A stretch of 64,000 nt of DNA from Breviolum minutum Mf 1.05b.01 (Eukaryota; Sar; Dinophyceae; Suessiales; Symbiodiniaceae), in contig DF239083.1 of assembly GCA_000507305.1 (NCBI GenBank), forward strand, positions 247,713 through 311,712, given 5' to 3'. Made by a program: the position numbers and the translations under genes. The notes beneath the pieces were generated by a model, which searched no databases, was not told the origin of the DNA, and was given only the letters and a program-made list of their open reading frames with translations. Shown in pieces: positions 10,558 through 22,002 of the stretch (positions within the stretch are counted from its first letter, which is position 1; each line of letters starts with the position of its first letter).

Positions 10558-12828
10558 GTGTTTGCTGTTTTTCAAACCTTTTTGATAGCTCTCATTAAAG
10601 ATAAAACATTGATCATAATTCTTTTATGGGAAACAAAAAAGATCAAAATGAAACAGAAAAAGATCAACATACCAGATTATGCCTTTTGGCCTGGTTGGAG
10701 TCATCGACGTCATTGGACTGCAGCTTTGAAGCGATGGCACAAGAGTACGGATCTCCCCGTACACCGCCGTGCTGAGAAGGTCCTTCGCAGCTTTGGGTGG
10801 GAGATGCAGGCTGACTTTGAGCACATCAGCGAGACCGTCTTGGAGTCAGCTGGCTATCTGGATGCCATCTTACAGGTGATTGAGAACAAGGCTGGAGTCC
10901 GGGAAGATGATGAGAAGCGAAGAGCATTTAGAGCAGTCATGACTGAGAACAACAAGAAGAAGGATGAGACCTTAGCTCAATACGCTGTTCGTCGACAACG
11001 TGAGTTCAACAGAGCAGCAGACTTTGGGGTCTCCATCCCGGCGGAACTTCGAGCCTCAATGCTTCGTGAAGGAGCACTTCTCTCGGAGCAGAACCTGCAG
11101 AACCTCACCACCTTGTTGGGCGGCAATGAGCACGATCCCGAGTCCATCTGTCGTGCTTTGGGACGGATGGATGTTCGGTCTGATCGGCTGGTGGGCTATG
11201 TCACGGAGGAGAACGAGACGTTCTTGGCACATGGAGATCCTGAGCCTTCTGAGTCTGACGAAGAAGATGAAGAAGCGGTCTTGGCAGAGCTTGACAACAT
11301 GTCCCTTTTCGAGGATCAGGTGCACGAGGTCTATGCTGTGCTTGAGGCTCGGAAGCGAACTTGGAAGGAGAACAAGATCTACAAGGCCAACTTGAAAAAA
11401 GATCGCGGTTCCTTCACCAAGACTGAAGCAGGCAGCACCGCCCCTCGACCTGCTCACGGTGGAACTCCTGGAGGTTCTCATCGCAAGGACCGAAAGATGA
11501 AGCTTAACCGTGATCAGTTGAAGAAAGTGACAAGGTGCCGGCGGTGCCACAAGAAAGGCCACTGGGCTGAAGACTGTACGCTGCCACCTCCGGCGACGTC
11601 ATCTTCTTCTGGCCCCAAGATGTCAGGCTTCGTCTACTCGGGTTCCTCAGGCACTGGTCCAACTTCAGCATTCACCTATGTTACTGGTGCTCCATTGATG
11701 GAATGTAGCAACGTCCTTGGTCGGCCTTCTGGGAAGCAATCAGTGCATGTGGATCCTGCGGCTGATGGGAGGCAATCAGTGCGAGTGAATGTGGTGCAGC
11801 CTGCATCGTCCTTCTTGTCTCTGGCATCTGGGGATGCCATTGTGGACATTGGAGCGACTCAGGACCTGATTGGCAAGACCGCATTTGAGGCTATGAAGTA
11901 TCAGCTCTCTCTGGTGGGGCTTCAACCGATCCTGGTCGACGTTCCTGTATCAGTTCCCCTCGGCATTGGTGGTGCAGCTAAGGTGAGAGGCGTAGCTTTA
12001 GTTCCGGTTAGTCCGGGAGGGGTTCCTGGTGTTTTGGAATTCACCATTTTGGACAGTGAAGTTCCACCGTTGTTGAGTGTAGGTTTCTTAGAGTTTCTAG
12101 GTGCCGAGATTAGTTTGGTTTCCAATTTGATTCGCTTCACCGAAATTGATGTGGAGTTGACGATGAATAGATTGAGTACAGGCCATAGGACCATCTCTTT
12201 GATTTGCTGGAAGTCTCAAGAGGAGTCCTTCCCGGTCCCAGATGAGCTTAAGTCCAAGTTTGGGCTGAAGAAGGGAGCTTTCAACTTAGACTGCAATGCC
12301 CCCTCCGAGTACATGAAAGGAAGCAGCCGACTCACTAGCTCTTCATCAACATTGTGGATGTCATCCGACAATGCACGAGATGTAGCCAGCAGTCAAGCTA
12401 GTGGTGTCAACAGAAGTGATGAGCCCAATGATGCAGTTGCAGTCGATCACGTTTTAGATGAGTCAGTTCTTCAATTTTCTTTTCCTTCTTCATCATCGTC
12501 TCTCTCTACTTCAGATTCTTCAACAATTTCAATCAATCGTCTCAAGCATGTTCAAGAAGATGATGCACCTGAGTCTCCTCAACATCCGAATGATGCGGCA
12601 ATTTCCGGCTCAGTGCAGTCAGTCGAGTACCTCATGGGTGCTGACAATTCTCGAACTGTTCCCCAATTCGATCAGTCCTCTCCACTGAGCCATGGAATCG
12701 ACCAACATGCTCACGATGGCAAAGTGGCAGGGACTGCTGTCCAAGGTGTTCCTCACTCTGGAGACATCTCGACTGCATGTTCCTACGTTTGGTTCGAGCC
12801 GAAGGACGAAAGGCCACGAACAAGCTGA
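10558..12828 (+). CDS. Copia-type retrotransposon Gag with zinc knuckle and aspartic protease
   Basis: The frame is open from 10558, but homology-like sequence starts around residue 42 (PDYAFWPGWSHRRHW), so the true start is uncertain and the Gag N-terminus seems missing. A helical Gag region (about 45-225) is followed by an acidic stretch and a CCHC zinc knuckle CRRCHKKGHWAEDC (residues 327-340). A retroviral-type aspartic protease follows, with active-site motif VDIGATQDL (D430; DIG in place of DTG/DSG) and a flap-like region to about residue 540. A serine-rich linker ends the frame. The role would be particle assembly, RNA binding and polyprotein cleavage in the cytoplasm. No integrase or reverse transcriptase follows, so the element is truncated. 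It lies about 60 bp after the minisatellite. Confidence 0.8.
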   Translation: MFAVFQTFLIALIKDKTLIIILLWETKKIKMKQKKINIPDYAFWPGWSHRRHWTAALKRWHKSTDLPVHRRAEKVLRSFGWEMQADFEHISETVLESAGYLDAILQVIENKAGVREDDEKRRAFRAVMTENNKKKDETLAQYAVRRQREFNRAADFGVSIPAELRASMLREGALLSEQNLQNLTTLLGGNEHDPESICRALGRMDVRSDRLVGYVTEENETFLAHGDPEPSESDEEDEEAVLAELDNMSLFEDQVHEVYAVLEARKRTWKENKIYKANLKKDRGSFTKTEAGSTAPRPAHGGTPGGSHRKDRKMKLNRDQLKKVTRCRRCHKKGHWAEDCTLPPPATSSSSGPKMSGFVYSGSSGTGPTSAFTYVTGAPLMECSNVLGRPSGKQSVHVDPAADGRQSVRVNVVQPASSFLSLASGDAIVDIGATQDLIGKTAFEAMKYQLSLVGLQPILVDVPVSVPLGIGGAAKVRGVALVPVSPGGVPGVLEFTILDSEVPPLLSVGFLEFLGAEISLVSNLIRFTEIDVELTMNRLSTGHRTISLICWKSQEESFPVPDELKSKFGLKKGAFNLDCNAPSEYMKGSSRLTSSSSTLWMSSDNARDVASSQASGVNRSDEPNDAVAVDHVLDESVLQFSFPSSSSSLSTSDSSTISINRLKHVQEDDAPESPQHPNDAAISGSVQSVEYLMGADNSRTVPQFDQSSPLSHGIDQHAHDGKVAGTAVQGVPHSGDISTACSYVWFEPKDERPRTS

Positions 12829-13028
12829 AGTACGTGGAGGCAACCGGTGCTGCTCTGGACGCCTGTCTTCACCCAAGCTCCCGGAGGATGAGGTGTGGCA
12901 ACCAATACGCCACCTGGACACTTTGTGGAGTTTGTGGCAACCGACTTTCCTACGTTTCCAAGCAAGGTCAACCCAAGAACAAGGCGAAGGCAAAGGCAAA
13001 GGCCTATCCCTCAGTGCCGTTGCCGTGA
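12777..13028 (+). pseudogene. Frameshifted zinc-ribbon continuation of the Copia Gag-Pol fragment
   Basis: Immediately overlapping the end of the gag-protease frame, a second frame carries C-x-N-Q-Y-A-x-W-x-x-C-G-x-C-G-x-R-L, a zinc-ribbon-like motif, then a Lys/Ala-rich tail. It looks like the normal continuation of the polyprotein after a frameshift near 12.78-12.83 kb. Beyond 13028 the element's integrase and reverse transcriptase are absent. Confidence 0.55.
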
Positions 13029-14744
13029 GGGTCCACAGGTGTCCTTAGGACAACTTCATCACCAACCGCAGCTGCAGCTGTGGTTAGTTGTAGCAATCAA
13101 GCTGCAATGCATGACCATGAGAGTCATTAATTTGAGCCAAATTTTTCATCCCATCCCACCCATGCCCTCTTATTTTCCATGGTGCCTAGGATGCTGACAG
13201 CAAGGTATACACATGGTGTGCCAATGTGTTGTAGAAATTGGCCATGGCACATGTTGCAGTCTGTCTGCAGAGAAAATAAATACATTTCCCCAACTTCCCT
13301 GCCCAAGTTGTCCCTGTGCCGGGTAAAAACTACTCAGTATATGCATAGTATGAAATACCAAACATGTTTGGTATTTGATACATATATATATATATATACT
13401 TATTTATATGTTTATTTACTTTAAGTGGCATGCAAACCTTAAAGAAAAACCTGTGCGCTGCTCTTGCACAAAGCCCTTTTTCCATGATCGCAGCTTTAGC
13501 TGCCACATTCTTGTTGTGAAACATTGTGCAACGCGGTGTTGCTTTGTGACTTAAATGGAATAAGTTTAAATATGTTTGGTGACCATGGCAAGGTGGGATT
13601 CGTATATAATGGTTCATGATGTTCAAACGCAAATCCGAGTTTCATTTCCCATCATTCTGAACCTTGCGACTTAAAAAAATGGCACTATCTACCTATGCTT
13701 TTGGGTAGTGTGTGACTATGTCAAATGTTTGTTTTTGTAAATCTGAATTTACGTGACTTAGCGGTGCCAAAAAACACACCAAGCGGAAGTGGAAGTTCAA
13801 CACGTCAAACTCAGAAATCTCGAGGTCCAAGCTCCTGCACACGAATGGAGGTTTGTTCCCGCAGCTGTTTTTTCAGCTTAAACTGTGTGAGTGTGTGCGG
13901 TGGATCTCTCATAAAGGTATGGTGAGGTCTAAGCCTGTGAATGCGGTCATGGCGGAAGAGCCGTTCAGATCTACACGTACTTAGGATGCAGTTCTATCAT
14001 CATTTTTTTGTAGCCCCATTGAATTTCAACGTAAGAAGTTTTGATGATCAAATTTTTTGATGATGGACTAGTTCAACGCAGCAAAGGTCCTGGGAAAGTT
14101 GCATGGGATGCCCAAGATGTCGCATCTTGGCTCCTGGCGAAAACAAAAATTGCGGATAATGATCAATATTTTTCATGGCGATAGGGACCCCAAAATGGAT
14201 ACACTGTACTTAGAGGTCAGTAAAATATATTGAGATGGCCGCAGCGATTGAAAAATATGTTTAATCATGACACCACCCAAGTGTAGACCCAAATTTGCAA
14301 TCTAAGAAGAACCAAAAAATGAACCCATATCCCAGGAATATGTTGCGCGCGCGTGGCATTCTGAACTTCCTGAACAAGCATGTGCAATTATTTCACAGGG
14401 ACGTGTGCCTACTAGTGCAACCCTGGTTTCATTAGTGTCGGAAACGGCCACACCCTGCGCCAAGGAGCTACCGGTTTGCAAGATATGTTGAACACAAATA
14501 TGTTTCATTTTTTTCAATGTTTTAAGTAAAACTACTTGCAGAAAATCCAGCAAACATCCGGGTGTTTTGTTCTTTGTTTGAAGTGTTCCAAATTGAAGGA
14601 CATTTCGAAGAACTTTGTGTGGATGCGGGTGCTGTGTCAGGTGTACCCACACAAGGTATCTTGTTGATGTTCAATTTTTATTGTTTTGTGCAGGTTGTAG
14701 TTTTTTGGTTGGATTTGTATTTTCAACACACAAGTTTTAAATAA
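13029..14744. other. Non-coding stretch, no gene recognised
   Basis: It contains a short TA microsatellite (about 13380-13400) and only short frames. No domain, RNA gene or convincing exon was found. It separates the truncated Copia fragment from the first multi-exon plus-strand gene. Confidence 0.45.
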
Positions 14745-16677
14745 TGTTGGGGGAGCCGTGTTGGGGGTTCTCCTGAAACGTTTGAGGTACCATCATCGTT
14801 CTTCATCGCCGACTGTCTTTTGGCTTTGGATGACTACATGATGAACAACCTTTTCGTACCTGACCTTGACAAGGGCGAGACTAGGCGCGACATGGCGGCT
14901 GCTGATGGGAAGCGGCTTAAGAAGTTGATTGGGGCCTTAAGACACCTTTTCAGAAACAGTTTCTTGGAGAAATTGTTTCTGCATGTAATTGAAGTTGTAT
15001 CAGATTTGTTTTGTCCCTCTCAACCTTTAGTTCTTTCTTTTGCGGATTAATAAGGTTTGTTGTTGGACCAAGTGTGGGTTTAACCTCAGGTTTGGAGAGC
15101 CACGATGACCGAGTGGCAGAGCTCAAGGGTCTACTGATAAAGTCTCCTGCTAAAGCGCCCAAGGTGTGGGATTTCCAAATCAGTTCTTTGTTGTTGTGAC
15201 GGTAGGTTTGTTTTACAACCCGTTTATATTTGTTCATTTGTTTTGCCAACTGTTGAACTTCAAAGAAGGTATGAAATGGTTTCATGTAATCCCCACAAGG
15301 TGTTGGTCCTTCTTTCTGTTTGCAGGATCCTGCTGTGCTACCACGGGCTACTCCAGAGGAGGTGGAGCGCAACAAGCAGTATTGGGAGCAGTTCAAGGCG
15401 AATCCTGCTGACTGTGAAGAGCCTTCTTTTTCTGAGGGGGAAGGTGGTGAGAGTGCGGAAGGTGAGGAGGACCCTGTGGTTGAGCCTGAAGACCTGCAAC
15501 CCCGAATGCTTTTTGAGTCCCAAGATTCCCAACAAGATTCCCAACAAGAGAAAGTGGATGAAGAGGGTGGGTTGGATGGTGAGTCTACTTCTGGGAGCGA
15601 GACTTTGAAGCTTAGCCCAAGCCCAAAGCCATACAAGAAGGGTTCGTCTTATTACATGGAAGTTGATGCAGTGGAAGCTGCTTTCGAAGGTCACTCCATA
15701 TTGAATATTTGAATCATGATGATATTTTACTTCCATTTGGTTTTGTTTTGGGTTTGTTCTACTGCTTGTGCGTTTTTCATTTATCTCATTTCAATGTTTG
15801 GGTTCATGTTTCTTTGCAATACGTGGCTACAGCTACATGTCTATAGCCCCAGGTGATTCTGATGGCGATTCTTCGAGTGACGTCGCTTCTCAAGAACCTG
15901 TTGACACTGCGACTTGGAATTCCATGATTGAAGACCCCACCCAAGAAAAGGCCAGTGCTGCGGAGGGCACTGTTGAAGACTTGTCTACTATGAAGACCCC
16001 CGCTTCCAATCGACCAGATTTCTGGGGTGCCCCAGTGGTTGATACACCGGAGAAGGAGATAAGTGTTGGCAGTTGTTCACTTGTTTTTTCGGGTTTCATT
16101 TTATGTTCCCCCCTTTCAAGTTGCCTGCCCCTCTCAAAAAGACCATATGTCAATTACGTCAAGTTTTGAAATATACATTCATAAGATTCGGAAGTTTGCT
16201 ATCCCAGCTTAGCTCATCCAACCCTGCGGGCTCCAAAAAATTCCAGGAGTCGAAGAAGGACAAGGTCAAGAAACACCATGGGAAGAAGAAGAAGAGCAAG
16301 ACCAGTGCCGCAAGTTTCAAGCGACCCGGCAAGAAGGTTAGTGGTATGAAAGCACCCCCTTCGTCAACTGGGGCTACTGAAGGATCTGGGGATGGTGACA
16401 AATTCTTGGATTATGATTTGACCCATTTGCCAAAGGAAGCATACCCAGATCGTACCAGGGCAAACCAAGGCAAACAGTCGTACACTATCCAGTTTTCGGG
16501 CGCAAGGGTTGAAATCCTTCTTGAAAAGAAGGCTTTTTTTATCAAAATGGTTGCACCTGGATCCCCTGGGCCCAAAGGACAAATTACTTGGAGTAAGTAT
16601 GGGGGACCCCATGCAGCCTGGGATGTTGTCAAGCAGCGGTCGGGTATCAATCGGCCACGGGATTTTGCAAGCTAGAC
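14745..16677 (+). CDS. Multi-exon gene of unknown function (acidic linker, basic C-terminus)
   Basis: Exons inferred from frame and phase are about 14763-14958 (ETFEVPSSFFIADCLLALDD onward), 15090-15163, 15326-15689, 15853 to about 16060, and about 16207-16677. The first two junctions and the one at 15689/15853 are GT-AG with agreeing phase. The end of exon 4 is ambiguous between GT and GA donors. The protein has a helical N-terminal part (LKKLIGALRHLFRNS), a long Glu/Asp/Ser/Gln-rich linker and a Lys-rich segment around 16240-16330. It ends with a compact domain (GARVEILLEKKAFFIKM, then QITWSKYGG) before a TAG. No family name is known to me, though the pattern matches proteins I recall as repeated in dinoflagellate genomes. 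It precedes, on the same strand, the methyltransferase-like gene. Confidence 0.5.
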
Positions 16678-17821
16678 GGTGGTAAGCTGTGAGGGGTGTT
16701 TTGATTGCGAGTTTCATGTTTTGATATTCCCGTATGTTTCAAAAGAAAGTTGCATATAGATTTGATTGAATTTGTATTGGTTTGAAGTTTGAACTGGTTT
16801 GAAATTTACTTGTGAAGCTTGCCGCTGACTTGCAGATTCGTTTGTGGGTAAGCTGCCATTCTCAAGCAATGGTGCGAGTTTTGGTGGGGGTTGACATGGA
16901 AACCTAAAGCATCTTTTGGGGGGGCCTGACCCAATTAGTTTCTAGGTACAACATCCTTTGACCTTTGAATGTGCATTGAACCATTGGTATAGAAAAGGAT
17001 GTTGGTGATGGTGTTTTCTCCCGGGTTGGCTTTGGGACCATGTCTGTAACAGTCTGTAGGCTGTGATTTCTAGAAAGCTGGTGGGAAACTAGGCCAATGC
17101 AATTCCTTTGCTTTGATCATAAGTGGTGCATAAGTAAAAGCTTGGTTGATAGTTTCAAGTTTTCTTTTGTTGGAGGGTGTTGGATCCGTGTTGGCCTGTC
17201 TTCATATCATTGTCGATTGAACCCGAAGACTCTGACCCCGCTGTGAAAAAGGTGTGAGGTTATCCGCGAAACAAGTGGGTAGGGCGAATATATGCGAATA
17301 TACTGTATCATATGTCGCGAAAATGCAAACAATAACAAAAACATGAAAGATATGAAAGGACAAAAAGCGGTACATGTCAAAGAAATGAACTCATCATTCG
17401 CAAAATGATTTCTTTTGAAAGAGGAGTTTATGTTCTCGTGTTGAAGTTCACATTGAAAAAGTGCATGACATCAAAATTTGCTTTCGCCGCTCCGACTTTC
17501 CTCTAGGTCTATCCACTGCAGTCTTATTGACTTTAATTGGTCGCAATTTGTTTGTCATTGTTTTTGGAACATTCCTATTTCTCCCAACCCTGGAATTTCC
17601 CATAGTTCCAGATCTGCAAAAGAAAAGAATACCAAGTTCCATGAAGACAACACCTTCGTATCTCTCAGTGGTACAGACCACGGGGTGCTAGCTGTGGGGT
17701 GACAGCTACAGACATTGCCGTTTCAGGCAGGGGTTTGCTGTTCATATAATGTACGGTTTCGTTCAAGATAAAAGAAAAGAAAACTTCAAGTCTTGAGCTA
17801 CATTCATCATATTTTTTTTGA
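16678..17821. other. Intergenic or long intron, nothing firmly coding
   Basis: A possible small exon lies near 17590-17670 (SAKEKNTKFHEDNTFVSLS before a GT), but support is weak. No repeats of note were seen. The region may be intergenic between two plus-strand genes. Confidence 0.35.
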
Positions 17822-20800
17822 AGGTTTCCCGTGTTCCCGTGAAAATGACCCTACCCCGTCATGCTCCAGCGGCGCAGGTTGGTGAGCCATCTTCACCTCA
17901 TCATTGGCAGGCCACTGTGAAGTTGGAAGCCACGTATTGTACTGGATACGTGAAGGGAACTGATGGTAAGATAATGTCAACTGTTTGTCAAAGAGAACTG
18001 TTGGTCAACTTTTGACTGAACTTTCGGTAAATGCAGATAGACTTCTACACAGAACCTTGTTTATGCAAAAAAAGATTATATAAGTAAAGGATGTTGCTTC
18101 CAACATTTTCCAACGGTGAATCAATATACTGAGATTCGATCACGGATGTATCTTTTACGTGTATTGAAGGTCAAAGATTTATCGAAGTATGTATTGGTTT
18201 CGTGAACATATATGATTCCCCTTTTTGAATGTATATTCCATTGCCAATTCCATCAAAAGATCTTGAAAGCCTTCCAGCTTACCGGTCCCTTTCCTTTGGC
18301 CATGGGGAAGTCGACGAAAGCTCGGGAATCCAAGCGCCAGACCATCAAGGCAATGAAGGCGGTTCCGGATCGTCTGACCTCAAAGGCAATTGGACCAGTT
18401 GCGGAGAACCGGCAAAGGGTGATGAATGGTCTTTCCGCGCTGAATTCACCCAAGGTTGGCTTTTCCTTCGTGAGGAAATGGTTTCTTTTAGGGTAAGAAT
18501 GAATGTGTTGGGTTTCAACAAATCCACCCGTATCATTTAACTTTTGAAGTGGCATTGCAACCAATTCATCACCTTGATGTGACTTTACAAGCGTTCACAA
18601 GTATGTAGGGCTTCGATCAAAAGATAGATTTAGATAGAGGTAAGAAAAGATCTAGATAGATATCAACATAGAACCATAGATGTAGGCACAGATGCAAAAA
18701 TAGGCAAAGATATAGACACAGATTCACATAGAAAATGATCTTGTTTTTTAGATGTTTTATTACATGATGTTTCCACAAGACAAATCCAAATAATTAGCCC
18801 CTGATCAGATCATCGCCGTGATTGCGGCATTGATCTTCGGTTTGGTGGATCTTGACTGGACCCCGATCCAGCACTGTGAGCTCTTCGCAGGGCAAATGGC
18901 GGTCTCTCTTGCAGAGAGGGAGGTAGTGGATGGGCGAAACATTCTAGATATGTTGTCATATCCATATGGATATGTGTATATTGTTTTGAAAAATGAAACC
19001 ACGGGCATATTTCAATCTTGCAAATGGAGTGATAAAGGTTATATGTTCCCTGCTTCAAGCAAACAAGGGGTTAGGTCAACTCCACAATGTTTGGGTATAA
19101 AGTAGTGTCCCAAAAAAACAAATGTTGCAACATTGCAAAAATATAAATTTGTAAACTTAATTAAATATTTATATACATATAAACATGTATAAATGCAGCA
19201 GGTTCCCAGTTTGAGGAAAACCTAGTTGCTACCTGCAAAGTCTCAAGTTCCATAGATGCCCCAAAAAAAAGGTTCTTTGGGTGCACACGGGCCAGAACCC
19301 TTTTATTCTAGGTGTTTGTTTGTTTCTGTTTCTAATGTCCCATACTCATAAGGGTCCCCCCCATCCAGGCGGGTCGTGTTTGCTGTGCGCTGGACATCAA
19401 GTATGACGATGTTTACCACGACATCAACAAAGTTGAAGGTTTCGTTCACACGGCATACCAAATATTGAGAATGGCTCCAGGGTCATTCTTAACTTTAGCT
19501 CCAGTGTGCAGCACGTGGGTCTTTATGACACTTTGTCCATGCAGAATTCAGTTTTATATGTTCTTTGTGAAGAATATGTTTTTAAAAACTATTTGTTTTC
19601 AAAAAGAGTCTTGATCCTAAACCGTCCTAAACCTACTGGCCCAGGAGCAGAGGCAGTACGGGCAGGTCTCTGGGAAACCCACTTGGGTGGCTTTCTGCAC
19701 CAAGTGTGCAGGCAGGCAACCTCATGGTCAGTCGATGCGCGCTGTTGCTTTTGTTGGCGAGTTGCAAAGGAATATGGTGGGTGTTAGAACAACCCCGTGG
19801 AAGCCTACTAGAGCATCACCCACTAATCCAACAGGTTTTCCGTCGTGTGAGAGTGTGGCGACAACATGTACGCATGATAGAGTATGCTGCAAGTACTGAC
19901 AAGGGCACATGGTTGTACAGCAGTGCCTTTGATGAATATGGTAAAGGTTTAAAGGTTTTTTTTGTAGCTGAGTATTATCCAAAAGACTGTAGAGAAACAT
20001 ATGTATGTGTTTCTTCAATCTGAAACTTGGTCAAATAGAAGAAGTGTCCATTGGAAATTGGGAATGGTTCCAGGATAAACAGAACATTGATGAACTGTGT
20101 CATCCAAAAGACTTTGTAAAAGCATGTATGGTTTTCTTCAACATGAACATCGTATTTTGTTCAAACCCAACAACACATGGTTGTTATTTTCCCATTGATG
20201 GTCTCCTACATTTTCCCATGTCATACTAAGATCGGCCCGAAATTCGAGAAATTGGTGAGTTCAAGCCTACTCGCCTTCCCACACCTCCAGCTGTTGCAAA
20301 AGAGATGGCTATAGTTTACTACGACAGCCGTGGAAAGAAGAGAGTAAAAGGAGGACGTGATCTTAAGTCATCACAAGCTTATACGAAGCAGTCTCTTTTC
20401 CAAAATCAAACAAAAAAACACTATGGATGTTCTCTTTTGGAGGTTTGCTTTTGAAGTGGTTACAAATTGAATGGGGGCAATGTTCCAATCCCTTTCGCAC
20501 AAGTACCATCCTTTTCATTTTGGGAAACCACACCCTTTACAGGTAGACATCAATATTAACCCATGATCCCAATCAGAAGGAACACATACGCATATTTTGT
20601 TTTGCTTTGTTGTGTGTTGTTTTGTTTGTTTGTGCTAAGATATACATGCACACCCACACCACTGCGCACTCCAATGATTGCCCACTGTTAGTTGTATTTA
20701 AGAAAGATCTAGGACCTTTTCAGTTTCTCTGTTTGTGTGTTTGTCTTGTTTGTGTGTGTTTGTCTTGTTTGTTTGTTTGTTTGTTTGTTTGTTTGTTTGT

Positions 20801-21164
20801 ATGTTTGTTTGTTTGTCTGTCTGTTTGTTTGTTTGTATGTTTGTTTGTTTGGTTGTTTGTTTGTTTGTATGTTTGTTTGTTTGTTTGTTTTATTGTGTGG
20901 TGTTTTGTTTGTTTGTATGTTTGTTACGAGTGTAGGACAATAAATTTGTTTTATATAGAACCATTTGGCCATCCCAGGTTTGGACGTGCCCTTGCGAGAT
21001 TGAGATCCAGGCATCTTACCACATGCCACCAGGATGCGATGAATTTCCTCAACAACGCAGCGAATGCCGAGCCAAGCCGGGGGGGTAGCGTTCTAAACCG
21101 GAACTGGATCAAACAAGCAGATCTGGAACCGGTGATTGAATATCTAACAAGAGTCTCTACTTGA
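17822..21164 (+). CDS. Intron-rich methyltransferase-like protein (ELFAG/PVCSTW/EQP type)
   Basis: Exons supported by frame and phase are about 17824-17965 (ATG at 17845 is a possible start), 18278-18454, 18798-18922, 19369 to about 19520, about 19712-19940, 20231-20390 and 20978-21164 (TGA). A probable micro-exon lies near 19645. Motifs in order are HCELFAGQMAVS (motif I-like), ALDIKYDD, YHDI, LAPVCSTWV (P-x-C, motif IV-like), GIWWVLEQPRGS (EQP in the place of ENV) and KGTWLYSS. A Lys-rich DSRGKKRVKGGRDLK segment and a helical C-terminus follow. The order matches the Rossmann-type layout of cytosine DNA methyltransferases, but the residues are diverged, so activity is inferred only. I recall similar proteins as widespread in dinoflagellates. 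The last intron contains a long TTTG microsatellite. The gene runs co-directionally before the transposase-like gene at 25-28.6 kb. Confidence 0.6.
20725..20925 (+). repeat. TTTG microsatellite inside an intron
   Basis: About 200 bases of TGTTTGTTTGT with occasional TATG and TCTG variants. It lies within the intron between exons 20231-20390 and 20978-21164. The poly-Cys/Leu/Phe/Val open frames over it are artefacts of the repeat. Confidence 0.9.
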
Positions 21165-22002
21165 ATGTAGGTTGACCTTATAATTGAAGCTTCTTGGTAC
21201 CTGGAAAACCTTTCGATGAAGTAATCTTTGTTCCGATCATACTTATCTCAAACCATTGTAAATTCCCTCAAATTTCATCCGGGGGACCCGAAGCTGTTTG
21301 ATGCTGTTTGCACATGCGAAAAATTAATGTTTAGGAGCAGGAAGGCCTGACAATGTGCCAATCTGTTTTTGCATTTTCACTTAGAACCCGCAATCCAAAC
21401 GGCATTTGCAAAGGTGGCAGTCTGCGTGGATGTGTGCAAACATGTTCATCGTAGGTGTTTAATTACATATCAATTGTCCCTGATTATCCTGTACAAAACT
21501 TTTTTCGGAATTCATGTATAGTTGGAGAACCATCAGTATAACCAATTGCCATCAAAAGTACTGAGAAACATCAAGAGGACCCTTAGACTCTTATAGGTTT
21601 CTTTCCCCATGGGTGCAGGTGAGAATGCCGCGATTGGTTCTCAAGAACGTTGTAGGGCCAGGTGCAGTGGCATGTTTTTTTGGTGGTGAAGTCTCTGACC
21701 GCAATATGATATTTTTTTCTATAAACAGTTCCGAGAAAAAGCCGCGATTAGGAGAGAAAAAGCCGCGATTAGTCGAGAAAAGCCGCGATTAGTATATGGT
21801 ATAATTTACACCTCAAAATCATAAAAGAAAAACGACAATGATACATATCATCCGTGGCTGTCTATCCAATTATTGAATTTCTTTTGAAGTCCAAAAAGGA
21901 AACCAAAGTTGTCCTTAGAATTTGACAAGGAAACCTGAAGCCGTTTTTGCTCCTGTTTTTTTCCCCTTAGTGAATCACTCTATAGATCACGTGGTCTGTG
22001 AG
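21165..22002. other. Intergenic, with a short tandem GCCGCGATTAG repeat
   Basis: Three adjacent copies of GAGAAA(A)AGCCGCGATTAG lie at about 21733-21792, with a single related GCCGCGATTGG near 21628. No gene is visible. It separates the methyltransferase-like gene from the Lys/Glu-rich gene. Confidence 0.6.

Noticed and set aside
20607..21164. A 185-codon Cys/Leu/Phe-rich frame resembling a membrane protein
   Set aside because: Most of it is a TTTG microsatellite. The only real coding part is the last exon (20978-21164) of the methyltransferase-like gene, which happens to be in the same frame.
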